Assembly: GCA_947461335.1 (NCBI GenBank) | Contig: CANHLB010000107.1 | Span: 1-6,348 of the forward strand | From: Burkholderiaceae bacterium | GTDB taxonomy: Bacteria; Pseudomonadota; Gammaproteobacteria; Burkholderiales; Burkholderiaceae | DNA: 6,348 nt | Direction of reading: 5' to 3' | In this document: positions 1-5,555 of the stretch, one piece after another | Position numbering within the stretch: the stretch's first letter is position 1 | Layout of the letters: every line of letters begins with the position of its first letter | The notes under the pieces: generated by a model | Told to the model about the DNA's origin: nothing | Seen by the model: only the letters and a program-made list of their open reading frames with translations | The model's database searches: none | Made by a program: the position numbers and the translations under genes

Positions 1-129
1 GGCGATACGATCTTGCTCATGGTGGAGCAAAAAGATGGAATTGCTTGTCACACTGGCGAACACAGCTGCTTCTTTTTAAAATGGGATTCTGATCAATCTA
101 TCTGGATTGATGAGTCCAAAAGTAAGTAG
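1..129 (+). CDS. hisI: Phosphoribosyl-AMP cyclohydrolase (HisI), C-terminal end only
   Basis: This is the last 42 codons of hisI, cut by the left window edge and ending at TAG 127-129. HisI opens the adenine ring of phosphoribosyl-AMP, the third step of histidine biosynthesis, in the cytoplasm. The visible fragment has the family signature VEQ-x-x-GIACHTG followed by SCFF. Cys16 and Cys23 of the fragment (spacing C-x6-C) match the two C-terminal cysteines that bind zinc in characterised HisI proteins. HisI is a separate protein here, not the HisIE fusion of enterobacteria, because hisE follows 34 bases later as its own gene on the same strand. The N-terminal part and the first zinc cysteine lie outside the window. 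The identification is secure despite the short fragment. Confidence 0.93.
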   Translation, partial: GDTILLMVEQKDGIACHTGEHSCFFLKWDSDQSIWIDESKSK

Positions 130-163
130 CAAATCTTTTTAACAAAAGACATAAAATAGATTT

Positions 164-565
164 ATGACTAGTCCTGCAAATAAAGCTTCTAATTTGGATT
201 CTGCATTAGCGCATTTAGCTGATGTGGTTGATCAACGACGGGACGCTTTCAAGGCAGGGAAAGCTGATCCTAAAACTTCATACACAGCCTTACTCTTTTC
301 GAAGGGTGATGATGGCATTCTTAAAAAAATTGGTGAAGAGGCTACTGAGGCAGTGATGGCGGCCAAGGATTCTCGCGGCGCTAACTTGGCTGCTGAACAG
401 CAAAAGCTTTTAGTGGGCGAAATGGCGGATCTTTGGTTTCATTGCATGATTGCTTTATCCCAATTTCATTTGCGCCCTGAAGATGTCATCAAAGAGCTTG
501 AGCGGCGCTTGGGGACCTCAGGAATTGAAGAAAAAGCTGCTAGAAAAGCCTTTGGTAAGGATTAA
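164..565 (+). CDS. hisE: Phosphoribosyl-ATP pyrophosphatase (HisE)
   Basis: HisE hydrolyses phosphoribosyl-ATP to phosphoribosyl-AMP and pyrophosphate, the second step of histidine biosynthesis, making the substrate for the HisI encoded just upstream. The 133-residue protein is an all-helical MazG-like pyrophosphohydrolase. It has SYTALLF at 39-45 and [15 protein letters not shown] at 55-69, giving the metal-binding glutamates E58, E59 and E62. E86-x-x-D89 lies in the following helix, GEMADLWFH. The length is slightly above that of a minimal HisE (about 100 residues) because of an N-terminal extension and a charged C-terminal tail. ATG 164 is the first possible start after an in-frame TAA at 152-154. 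It has no recognisable Shine-Dalgarno, so it may depend on translation of hisI. The stop is 6 bases before the HIT gene. Confidence 0.95.
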   Translation: MTSPANKASNLDSALAHLADVVDQRRDAFKAGKADPKTSYTALLFSKGDDGILKKIGEEATEAVMAAKDSRGANLAAEQQKLLVGEMADLWFHCMIALSQFHLRPEDVIKELERRLGTSGIEEKAARKAFGKD

Positions 566-571
566 GTACGT

Positions 572-928
572 ATGTCGCACGACCCAAATTGCCTGTTTTG
601 CAAGATTTCACAAGGTTTAATCCCCTCCCAGAAGGTCTATGAGGATGAGGAAATATATGCTTTTAAAGACATTAATCCCGCTGCGCCAGTGCATTTTTTG
701 ATGATTCCTAAAAAACATATCCCCATGTTGGAGTCAGCAGAAAGCATTGATGCCCCATTGCTAGGTAGAATGATGGAATTAGCACCCCGACTTGCCAAAG
801 AGCAAGGCTGCCGGCCTGGTAAGGATGGTGGCTTTAGATTGATGGTGAACAATGGTGTAGATGGAGGGCAGGAAGTCTATCACTTGCATTTGCATGTGAT
901 GGGCGGTCCCCGCCCCTGGAAAAAATAA
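572..928 (+). CDS. Histidine triad (HIT) nucleotide-binding protein, HinT-like
   Basis: This 118-residue cytoplasmic protein belongs to the Hint branch of the histidine triad family, which hydrolyses purine nucleoside phosphoramidates and acyl-adenylates. The triad is H104-L-H106-L-H108 within [12 protein letters not shown] (101-112), and by family knowledge the middle His (106) is the nucleophile that becomes AMP-bound. C7-x-x-C10 near the N-terminus, with H49 in IPKKHI, resembles the structural zinc site of some family members. DIN at 33-35 and the tryptophan near the C-terminus (residue 116) also fit Hint proteins. A purine-rich TAAGGA (556-561) inside the end of hisE serves as ribosome binding site. 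The gene sits between his and tat genes, an arrangement familiar from betaproteobacteria. A direct link to either pathway is not shown. The physiological substrate is unknown. Confidence 0.93.
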   Translation: MSHDPNCLFCKISQGLIPSQKVYEDEEIYAFKDINPAAPVHFLMIPKKHIPMLESAESIDAPLLGRMMELAPRLAKEQGCRPGKDGGFRLMVNNGVDGGQEVYHLHLHVMGGPRPWKK

Positions 929-931
929 TCC

Positions 932-937
932 AAGGAG
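932..937 (+). promoter_or_regulatory. Ribosome binding site of tatA
   Basis: AAGGAG lies 7 bases before the tatA ATG, within the 16-base gap after the HIT stop codon. It is the strongest Shine-Dalgarno in the operon. This fits the need for TatA in excess over TatB and TatC, whose genes lack a visible Shine-Dalgarno. Confidence 0.8.
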
Positions 938-944
938 ATTAAGA

Positions 945-1178
945 ATGGGTTCATTTAGTATTTGGCACTGGTTAATTGTTTTGGTCATCGTGATGTTGGT
1001 ATTTGGTACCAAGAAATTGCGCAATATTGGCCAAGATTTGGGTGGCGCTGTGAAGGGCTTTAAAGATGGCATGAAGCCGGGCGAAGAGTCCAAGGAACAA
1101 ACTCCAGAGCAAATTGCACAAGCTGCTGCAGCCACAGAAAAAACGGTTGACGTGCACGCTAAAGACGTCAACAAGTGA
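945..1178 (+). CDS. tatA: Sec-independent protein translocase subunit TatA
   Basis: TatA is the pore-forming or membrane-weakening subunit of the twin-arginine translocase, which exports folded proteins across the inner membrane and oligomerises on the TatBC receptor once substrate is bound. The 77-residue protein has one N-terminal membrane helix (about 6-20), the hinge F20-G21, the basic TKKLR (22-26), an amphipathic helix (about 23-44, including VKGFKDGMK), and a polar Ala/Glu/Gln-rich tail. The polar residue at position 8 of the membrane helix is His, where E. coli has Gln. From memory, HW at 8-9 is usual in Burkholderiaceae. A strong Shine-Dalgarno precedes the gene. TatB follows after 49 bases, so the whole translocase is encoded here. 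TatE is the only close alternative, and position next to tatB makes TatA the better call. Confidence 0.95.
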   Translation: MGSFSIWHWLIVLVIVMLVFGTKKLRNIGQDLGGAVKGFKDGMKPGEESKEQTPEQIAQAAAATEKTVDVHAKDVNK

Positions 1179-1227
1179 TCATTGATAGCGCAATAGAAAT
1201 AGATGCGGCTTTTAGACTACTGCTTAA

Positions 1228-1704
1228 ATGATTGATCTTGGAGTTTCAAAACTTGCACTCATTGCAGTTGTTGCTTTAGTGGTTATAGGTCCAGAGCGCT
1301 TACCGAAGGTAGCGCGTATGGCTGGGAATTTGTTTGGTCGAGCGCAGCGTTATATGGCTGATGTAAAGTCCGAAGTCAATCGTCAGATGGAGATTGACGA
1401 ATTTAAAAAATTCCGAGAAGAAAGCGCATCCGCATTAAAAGAAGTTGAGAACAGTATTAATTCAACAGTTCAAGAAGCCAATGCCAATCTAAGCGATCAA
1501 GCAGACATTTTTGAAACTAGCTTTGAGCCACTCCCCTTAGATGAAAGAGCTGTGCTTGATAAATCTAAGCGCCAGGGGCGTAATAGCTGGGGTGTAAGGC
1601 GTGCAGCAAGACCTATCTGGTTTAAGCGTTCCGCTGGTTTGCGTACACGGGTGCAATCAGGCGCTGCCAGAATGAAGCGCTTTCATCACGCCGCTAACAA
1701 ATAA
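1228..1704 (+). CDS. tatB: Sec-independent protein translocase subunit TatB
   Basis: TatB forms the substrate-receptor complex with TatC in the inner membrane. The 158-residue protein begins MIDLG, has one membrane helix (about 6-20), the hinge G21-P22-E23-R24-L25-P26 that separates TatB from TatA, and an amphipathic helix (about 27-52). A charged helical region to about residue 95 follows, then an acidic linker. The C-terminal tail is strongly basic and aromatic (about 113-155, with WGVRRAARPIWFKR and RVQSGAARMKR). I recall a similar tail from Burkholderiales TatB. Residue 8 in the membrane helix is Lys where E. coli TatB has the functionally important Glu8. ATG 1228 is fixed as the first possible start because TAA occupies the codon immediately before it. 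No Shine-Dalgarno is visible. The stop is 23 bases before tatC. Confidence 0.95.
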   Translation: MIDLGVSKLALIAVVALVVIGPERLPKVARMAGNLFGRAQRYMADVKSEVNRQMEIDEFKKFREESASALKEVENSINSTVQEANANLSDQADIFETSFEPLPLDERAVLDKSKRQGRNSWGVRRAARPIWFKRSAGLRTRVQSGAARMKRFHHAANK

Positions 1705-1727
1705 AATAAGTATAAAAATACCTTCGC

Positions 1728-2507
1728 ATGTCAGAAAATAAATCCACTGAAGATTCGGGCCTACAGGAATCTTTTCTCTCTCATTTATTTGAGTTACGTG
1801 ATTGCGTTATCAAATCTGCTTTAGCAATTATTGTTGTATTTGTCTGCTTGGTGTACTGGGCACCTGATATTTTTCATCTGTTTGCACAGCCATTATTAGA
1901 GTCATTACCAGCGGGTGGCAAGATGATTGTGACTGATGTTACTGGCTCTTTCTTTGTGCCTATGAAAGTCACAATGTTAGTTGCCTTCATCATTGCTTTG
2001 CCGGTAGTGATTTATCAGTTGTGGGCCTTCATTGCCCCGGGCTTATATCAACATGAGCGCAAGTTAGTAGTTCCATTAGTAGTCAGTAGTTACAGCTTAT
2101 TTATCTTTGGCATGGCTTTCGCCTATTTTCTAGTATTCCCAACAGTATTTAATTTCATGGCTAGCTACAATGCACCTTTGGGTGCGGAGATGTCTACCGA
2201 TATTGATAAGTACCTTAGTTTCGCTATGAATACCTTTTTGGCTTTCGGACTTACATTTGAAGTACCCGTGGTTGTAGTTGTTTTAGTTCGAATGGGTATA
2301 GTACCTTTGGCTAAATTAAGAGAAATACGCCCCTATGTCATTGTTGGTGCGTTTGTGATCTCTGCAGTTGTTACCCCGCCTGATGTTCTTTCGCAATTAC
2401 TTCTAGCAGTGCCAATGACTCTGCTTTACGAGTTAGGCTTATTAATTGCACGTTTTTATGTGCCAAAACCAGCAGAAGAGAGTCAGGCAGCTTCGACGTC
2501 TGTTTGA
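1728..2507 (+). CDS. tatC: Sec-independent protein translocase subunit TatC
   Basis: TatC is the six-helix inner-membrane subunit that recognises the twin-arginine signal peptide. The 259-residue protein matches the usual length. The cytoplasmic N-terminus carries SHLFELR (18-24). LWAFIAPGLYQHER (98-111) is the conserved first cytoplasmic loop. By recalled alignment with E. coli TatC, E22, P55, D70, F101 and E110 correspond to E15, P48, D63, F94 and E103, several of them signal-peptide-site residues. FE at 177-178 matches the buried Phe-Glu pair. TPPDVLSQ (216-223) keeps the T208 and Q215 equivalents that contact TatB. Membrane helices lie roughly at 25-45, 79-99, 113-138, 163-189, 203-219 and 221-241. 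ATG 1728 is the first start after an in-frame TAA at 1713-1715. No clear Shine-Dalgarno is present. The 3' end overlaps the convergent repeat-protein gene by 25 bases. Confidence 0.97.
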   Translation: MSENKSTEDSGLQESFLSHLFELRDCVIKSALAIIVVFVCLVYWAPDIFHLFAQPLLESLPAGGKMIVTDVTGSFFVPMKVTMLVAFIIALPVVIYQLWAFIAPGLYQHERKLVVPLVVSSYSLFIFGMAFAYFLVFPTVFNFMASYNAPLGAEMSTDIDKYLSFAMNTFLAFGLTFEVPVVVVVLVRMGIVPLAKLREIRPYVIVGAFVISAVVTPPDVLSQLLLAVPMTLLYELGLLIARFYVPKPAEESQAASTSV

Positions 2508-3955
2508 TGATTGGTTTTAGAAAAGGTTTTGCTAAGCCAGTGTGTTACACGGTCAAAGCGATAGCGTCTTTGACGAAGATTTCCTTCAATCTCTAATTCA
2601 GATCCAGCAAAAGCTTTGCCTGCAGCAAGCAGTGCTCGTCTTTGCTGAATGGATTCAATCTGAATCAGCCTAGGCAATATTTTTGGGAGCTCCCAACGAA
2701 TATCAATGACTACACAGTGCTCATGCTGTAGTTGTCCTACTTCACAGAGCAATAACTCCGCCTTCGTGAAATTAAATTGATTGGCAATAATGATGCGGTG
2801 GCACAGAAGTAACCAATCTTCATCTAACTTGTATTCAGCATGATGATTAACTGCCATTTCTGCGGCTTGCGCCAACTCATGCCAATCGTTGGCTTTGGGA
2901 TCTGGGCAGCTCTCTAAAATTTTGCTGAGCAATTCTTTTGCTTCTACTACGCCTTGTTGATGAGCTTGCCAGACCCAGTAGGAAGCTTGTAGGCCGCGCA
3001 CTTTTTCATCTGATTTTTCACGCTTGCGCCAAAGGTTTGCACCTTTTCTCAGTTGTGCCTGCGCATGACCTAGATCCGCGGCGCGATCAATACAACGATC
3101 GCTCTCTGCAGCGTTATAGCCAGAAAACTGTGGGCGACGATAAATTTCACCTAAGGCATACCAAGCATCTCGATCACCATCTTTTGCGGCAAGCTCTAGC
3201 CAATGGGCTGCTTTTTTAAGTGAAGCATTAGCCTTAATTTTATTGGGGCCGTCTACTTCTATATCTAATTGTGCAAGTCGTAGACCTAAGGTGAGCTTTG
3301 CAATCGTTAAGCCAAGTTCTGCAGCTTGTATTAACGCCTCTTCATTTTGATCTTCCAGCCAAACCTTCCAAAGCGAGGAAAGCGCCTCATTTTTTGGCTG
3401 CAGCTTGATGAGCAATTCTTTTGCAAGAGTTGTAAATGAAGATTCAGTCTCAGCAAGCTCTTGCAGGTATTGCTTAGCAAGTTTTTGCATTCCCCCTAAA
3501 TTGGGACTAATAAGACTCTCAAAAGCGGGATTGGCCGGCTTTTTTCTTAACCACTCATCCAATTGGGATTGAATTTCTTGGTTGAGCGGGTTTATTAGCA
3601 AATCAACCAGCTGCCATTTGGCTGCATTTCTAAATGAAGATTGCTTGTTTGACTCAGCAAGTTGCCAGAATGAGTCCCACCCAAAGCTAAAAGAGGGGGA
3701 GTTAAAGGTTTGAACAAGAGGTATCCCAGCAATTTGTTCTAAAACATCAACAATTTCATCATTACCTGGGTTTTTATCGTCAAGTAATTGATTTGTAATG
3801 GAAAAATAGGACTTTTCTAGCCAAATTAGGGCATTGGCAGGCTGAATTGGGGTTTTAAATGCCCCTGTGAGATAGGCATTCGCTAATTTTTGTTGCGCAG
3901 AAACATCACCCAAACGCGCTGAACCGAGGATTTTTAAGAATTCGCGACTTGCCAT
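2483..3955 (-). CDS. Sel1/TPR-like repeat protein of unknown function
   Basis: This 490-residue protein has no signal peptide and no membrane segment, so it is probably cytoplasmic. It contains helix-turn-helix repeats of the Sel1 (SEL1-like/TPR) type, usually protein-binding scaffolds. The clearest units are at about 12-50 (ARLGDVSAQQKLANAYLTG, then NALIWLEKSY), 211-228, 247-275 (AAHWLELAAKDGDRDAWYAL), 285-311 (CIDRAADLGHAQAQLRKGA) and 323-347. Between about 60 and 200 the repeats are degenerate or absent. The C-terminal 130 residues (about 355-485) form a different, Leu- and Arg-rich region with no motif I recognise. ATG 3953-3955 is the only standard start before an upstream in-frame TGA. 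It has no evident Shine-Dalgarno. The gene converges on tatC and diverges from the porin. Nothing in the sequence gives a specific function. The Sel1-type call is good, but the number of repeats is approximate. Confidence 0.8.
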   Translation of the reverse strand: MASREFLKILGSARLGDVSAQQKLANAYLTGAFKTPIQPANALIWLEKSYFSITNQLLDDKNPGNDEIVDVLEQIAGIPLVQTFNSPSFSFGWDSFWQLAESNKQSSFRNAAKWQLVDLLINPLNQEIQSQLDEWLRKKPANPAFESLISPNLGGMQKLAKQYLQELAETESSFTTLAKELLIKLQPKNEALSSLWKVWLEDQNEEALIQAAELGLTIAKLTLGLRLAQLDIEVDGPNKIKANASLKKAAHWLELAAKDGDRDAWYALGEIYRRPQFSGYNAAESDRCIDRAADLGHAQAQLRKGANLWRKREKSDEKVRGLQASYWVWQAHQQGVVEAKELLSKILESCPDPKANDWHELAQAAEMAVNHHAEYKLDEDWLLLCHRIIIANQFNFTKAELLLCEVGQLQHEHCVVIDIRWELPKILPRLIQIESIQQRRALLAAGKAFAGSELEIEGNLRQRRYRFDRVTHWLSKTFSKTNHQTDVEAA

Positions 3956-4044
3956 CTGACAATTTTGGCATTCCAGGGCCGAAAAAGACAGAAATCAAAG
4001 CTCTTGTTGTCGAGATACAACGAAGAAAACCAAAAAACTACCTT

Positions 4045-4073
4045 TTGACAAGCAAAAAGAGCTCCTAAATACC
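4045..4073 (+). promoter_or_regulatory. Candidate sigma-70 promoter for the porin gene
   Basis: A perfect TTGACA -35 hexamer lies at 4045-4050. The expected -10 position 15-17 bases downstream has only weak AT-rich matches (CTAAAT or TAAATA at 4065-4071). Initiation here would give a 5' leader of about 85 bases before the porin ATG. The whole 208-base region 3956-4163 separates two divergent genes and must also hold a promoter for the repeat-protein gene, but I see no convincing minus-strand hexamer pair. The site is a prediction by eye only. Confidence 0.45.
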
Positions 4074-4150
4074 CTTACCCTCAGACTAGTAGGGCAAAAG
4101 AAGCAAAATTCATAGGTCCCAGTTTTATTCGGGCATTACTTTTAATTTTT

Positions 4151-4155
4151 GGAGA
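4151..4155 (+). promoter_or_regulatory. Ribosome binding site of the porin gene
   Basis: GGAGA is followed by an 8-base AT-only or A/G spacer and then ATG 4164. This is a strong, well-spaced Shine-Dalgarno and fits a highly expressed outer-membrane protein. It confirms the start that gives an intact signal peptide. Confidence 0.8.
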
Positions 4156-4163
4156 TTTAAAGA

Positions 4164-5423
4164 ATGAAAAAATCGCTATTAGCAGTTGCAGCTTTAGGTG
4201 CTTTTGCATCTGCTGCTCAAGCTCAGTCCAGCGTAACCGTATACGGAATCATGGATATTGGTTATGTTGGTGGAAATTCACGTGTAGCCAGCGGTACAGC
4301 TGTTACTAAAGGCACATCAAACTCATTTACTGGTGGTGCAGAGTCAACAAACCGTATCGGTTTCAAAGGTACTGAAGATTTAGGTGGTGGTTCTTCTGCA
4401 TTCTTCACTGTTGAATTGGGTTTAGAGCCAGCTTCAACAACATCAGGCTTTAAGAACTCAGCTACTACTGAAAACCGTCAATCTTTTGTTGGTTTGAAAA
4501 AGAATGGTATTGGTCAGTTCGCACTTGGTACTCAGTACACATTGGTACACCAGTCTGTTGCTTTGACTGATGCTGGTGGCACAAACAACATCCTCGGTGA
4601 TGTAATCTATACCTCAGCTACTGGTAATGGCGCAACTGTTGCAGATGCCAACTTTGCAAACAACAACGGTTATGCTGCTGGTAACTCTTACACCATTCGT
4701 TCACAAAACGCTTTGACATTGGATACAGATACTTTTGCTGGATTCAAAGGTCATGGTTTAGTGATCATGAACAATACAAACACTACCCAGACGACACTTA
4801 GCGGTTCTAATGGCTATACTGGCGGCACAAACAACCAAAATGGTTGGGGCTTGGGCGTTGACTATACTTGGCAAAAACTGTTTGTTACTGCAGCAATGCA
4901 GCAATTAAACGCTAAGCAAGCGTACAACACTTCTGCGCTAACTAATAGCTCAAACAACGCGACAATCGCAGCTGCAGCTAACATCTCTATCTTCGGTGCT
5001 GGTCAAGCTTCCTCATTGGGTACTAACGTTAAAGATAACCAGTACTATGTTGGCGCTACTTATGACTTCGGTATCTTGAAGGCATACGCTCAGTACATCA
5101 ACCGTAAGGTATCTGCACAGCAAGACACTGGTTACTATGCTAAGCGTACTGGTCAGCAGATTGGTGTAAGAAGCTTTATTACTCCAACAATCGAAGCTTG
5201 GGCACAAGGTGGTTTGGGTAAAACTTCAGCATTTGGTTCATCCAACCCAGCTGCTAATATGACTGCATGGCAGGTTGGTTCTAACTACTGGCTCAGCAAG
5301 CGTACAAACTTGTATGCGATCTACGGCCAAGTTGGTACTTCAAACGTATCAGTTATTGCTAATCAAAACCCTGCTAGCTTCAATGCAAGCAACTATGCTA
5401 TTGGTCTACGTCACACTTTCTAA
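4164..5423 (+). CDS. Gram-negative outer-membrane porin (Porin_4/OmpC-like)
   Basis: This 419-residue protein should form a trimeric 16-stranded beta-barrel that lets small hydrophilic solutes cross the outer membrane. The N-terminal 20 residues are a Sec signal peptide: KK at 2-3, an Ala/Leu-rich core, and cleavage after AQA (18-20). The mature protein starts QSSVTVYGIMDIGY, the typical first strand of betaproteobacterial porins. NRIGFKGTEDLGGG (63-76), NRQSFVGL (104-111) and QFALGTQYT (118-126) are further family signatures. The chain ends YAIGLRHTF, with the C-terminal Phe read by the BAM machinery. There are no cysteines. It is somewhat longer than many Burkholderia porins (about 350-390 residues). 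The extra length seems to lie in Asn/Thr/Ser/Gly-rich stretches (about 150-180, 202-227 and 252-290), probably surface loops. Frequent AAC and CGT codons suggest high expression. The solute specificity cannot be read from sequence. It is transcribed alone and ends at a strong terminator. Confidence 0.95.
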   Translation: MKKSLLAVAALGAFASAAQAQSSVTVYGIMDIGYVGGNSRVASGTAVTKGTSNSFTGGAESTNRIGFKGTEDLGGGSSAFFTVELGLEPASTTSGFKNSATTENRQSFVGLKKNGIGQFALGTQYTLVHQSVALTDAGGTNNILGDVIYTSATGNGATVADANFANNNGYAAGNSYTIRSQNALTLDTDTFAGFKGHGLVIMNNTNTTQTTLSGSNGYTGGTNNQNGWGLGVDYTWQKLFVTAAMQQLNAKQAYNTSALTNSSNNATIAAAANISIFGAGQASSLGTNVKDNQYYVGATYDFGILKAYAQYINRKVSAQQDTGYYAKRTGQQIGVRSFITPTIEAWAQGGLGKTSAFGSSNPAANMTAWQVGSNYWLSKRTNLYAIYGQVGTSNVSVIANQNPASFNASNYAIGLRHTF

Positions 5424-5430
5424 TTGCTTG

Positions 5431-5457
5431 CTAGCCTCAGTTAGTACGATGAGCTAG
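5431..5457 (+). other. Small imperfect hairpin after the porin stop codon
   Basis: CTAGCCTCA (5431-5439) pairs with TGAGCTAG (5450-5457) if one C is bulged out, leaving a 10-base loop. There is no T-tract, so it is not a terminator by itself. It lies between the porin stop codon and the terminator and could protect the mRNA 3' end or have no function. Confidence 0.4.
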
Positions 5458-5484
5458 TGAAAAATTAGTTTGGTATCAAATAAA

Positions 5485-5512
5485 CCCACTGTGGAAACAC
5501 AGTGGGTTTTTT
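5485..5512 (+). terminator. Rho-independent terminator of the porin gene
   Basis: CCCACTGTG (5485-5493) and CACAGTGGG (5498-5506) form a perfect 9-base-pair stem closed by a GAAA tetraloop (5494-5497). Six T follow (5507-5512), then CTTT. AAA before the stem can extend pairing into the T-tract. Read on the minus strand, the same hairpin is followed by TTTATTT, so it may also stop transcription from the convergent glycosyltransferase gene, less efficiently. It lies 61 bases after the porin stop codon. Confidence 0.93.
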
Positions 5513-5555
5513 CTTTGGTGAATTAGAAAATAGTAATGTGGGCTTAATTGATTAC

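Noticed and set aside
779..1174. Open reading frame of 131 codons on the minus strand across HIT and tatA
   Set aside because: It is antisense to two well-recognised genes, its protein resembles no family I know, and its Cys/Ser-rich composition is typical of a shadow frame.
2540..2552. Short inverted repeat GTGT-GTT-ACAC just after tatC, as a possible tatC terminator
   Set aside because: The stem is only 4 base pairs, no T-tract follows, and it lies inside the coding sequence of the opposite gene.
2938..3219. Open reading frame of 93 codons on the plus strand inside the repeat-protein gene
   Set aside because: It is fully antisense to clear Sel1-type repeats and has no ribosome binding site or recognisable motif.
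4078..4096. CCCT...AGGG inverted repeat around ACTAGT in the porin leader as an operator or riboswitch
   Set aside because: The paired arms are only 4 bases and no known regulator or riboswitch pattern fits. This level of symmetry is expected by chance.
5275..5457. Plus-strand frame of 60 codons running past the porin stop
   Set aside because: It is out of frame with the conserved C-terminal strands of the porin, which end correctly in Phe. It has no ribosome binding site and is not evidence for a frameshift.
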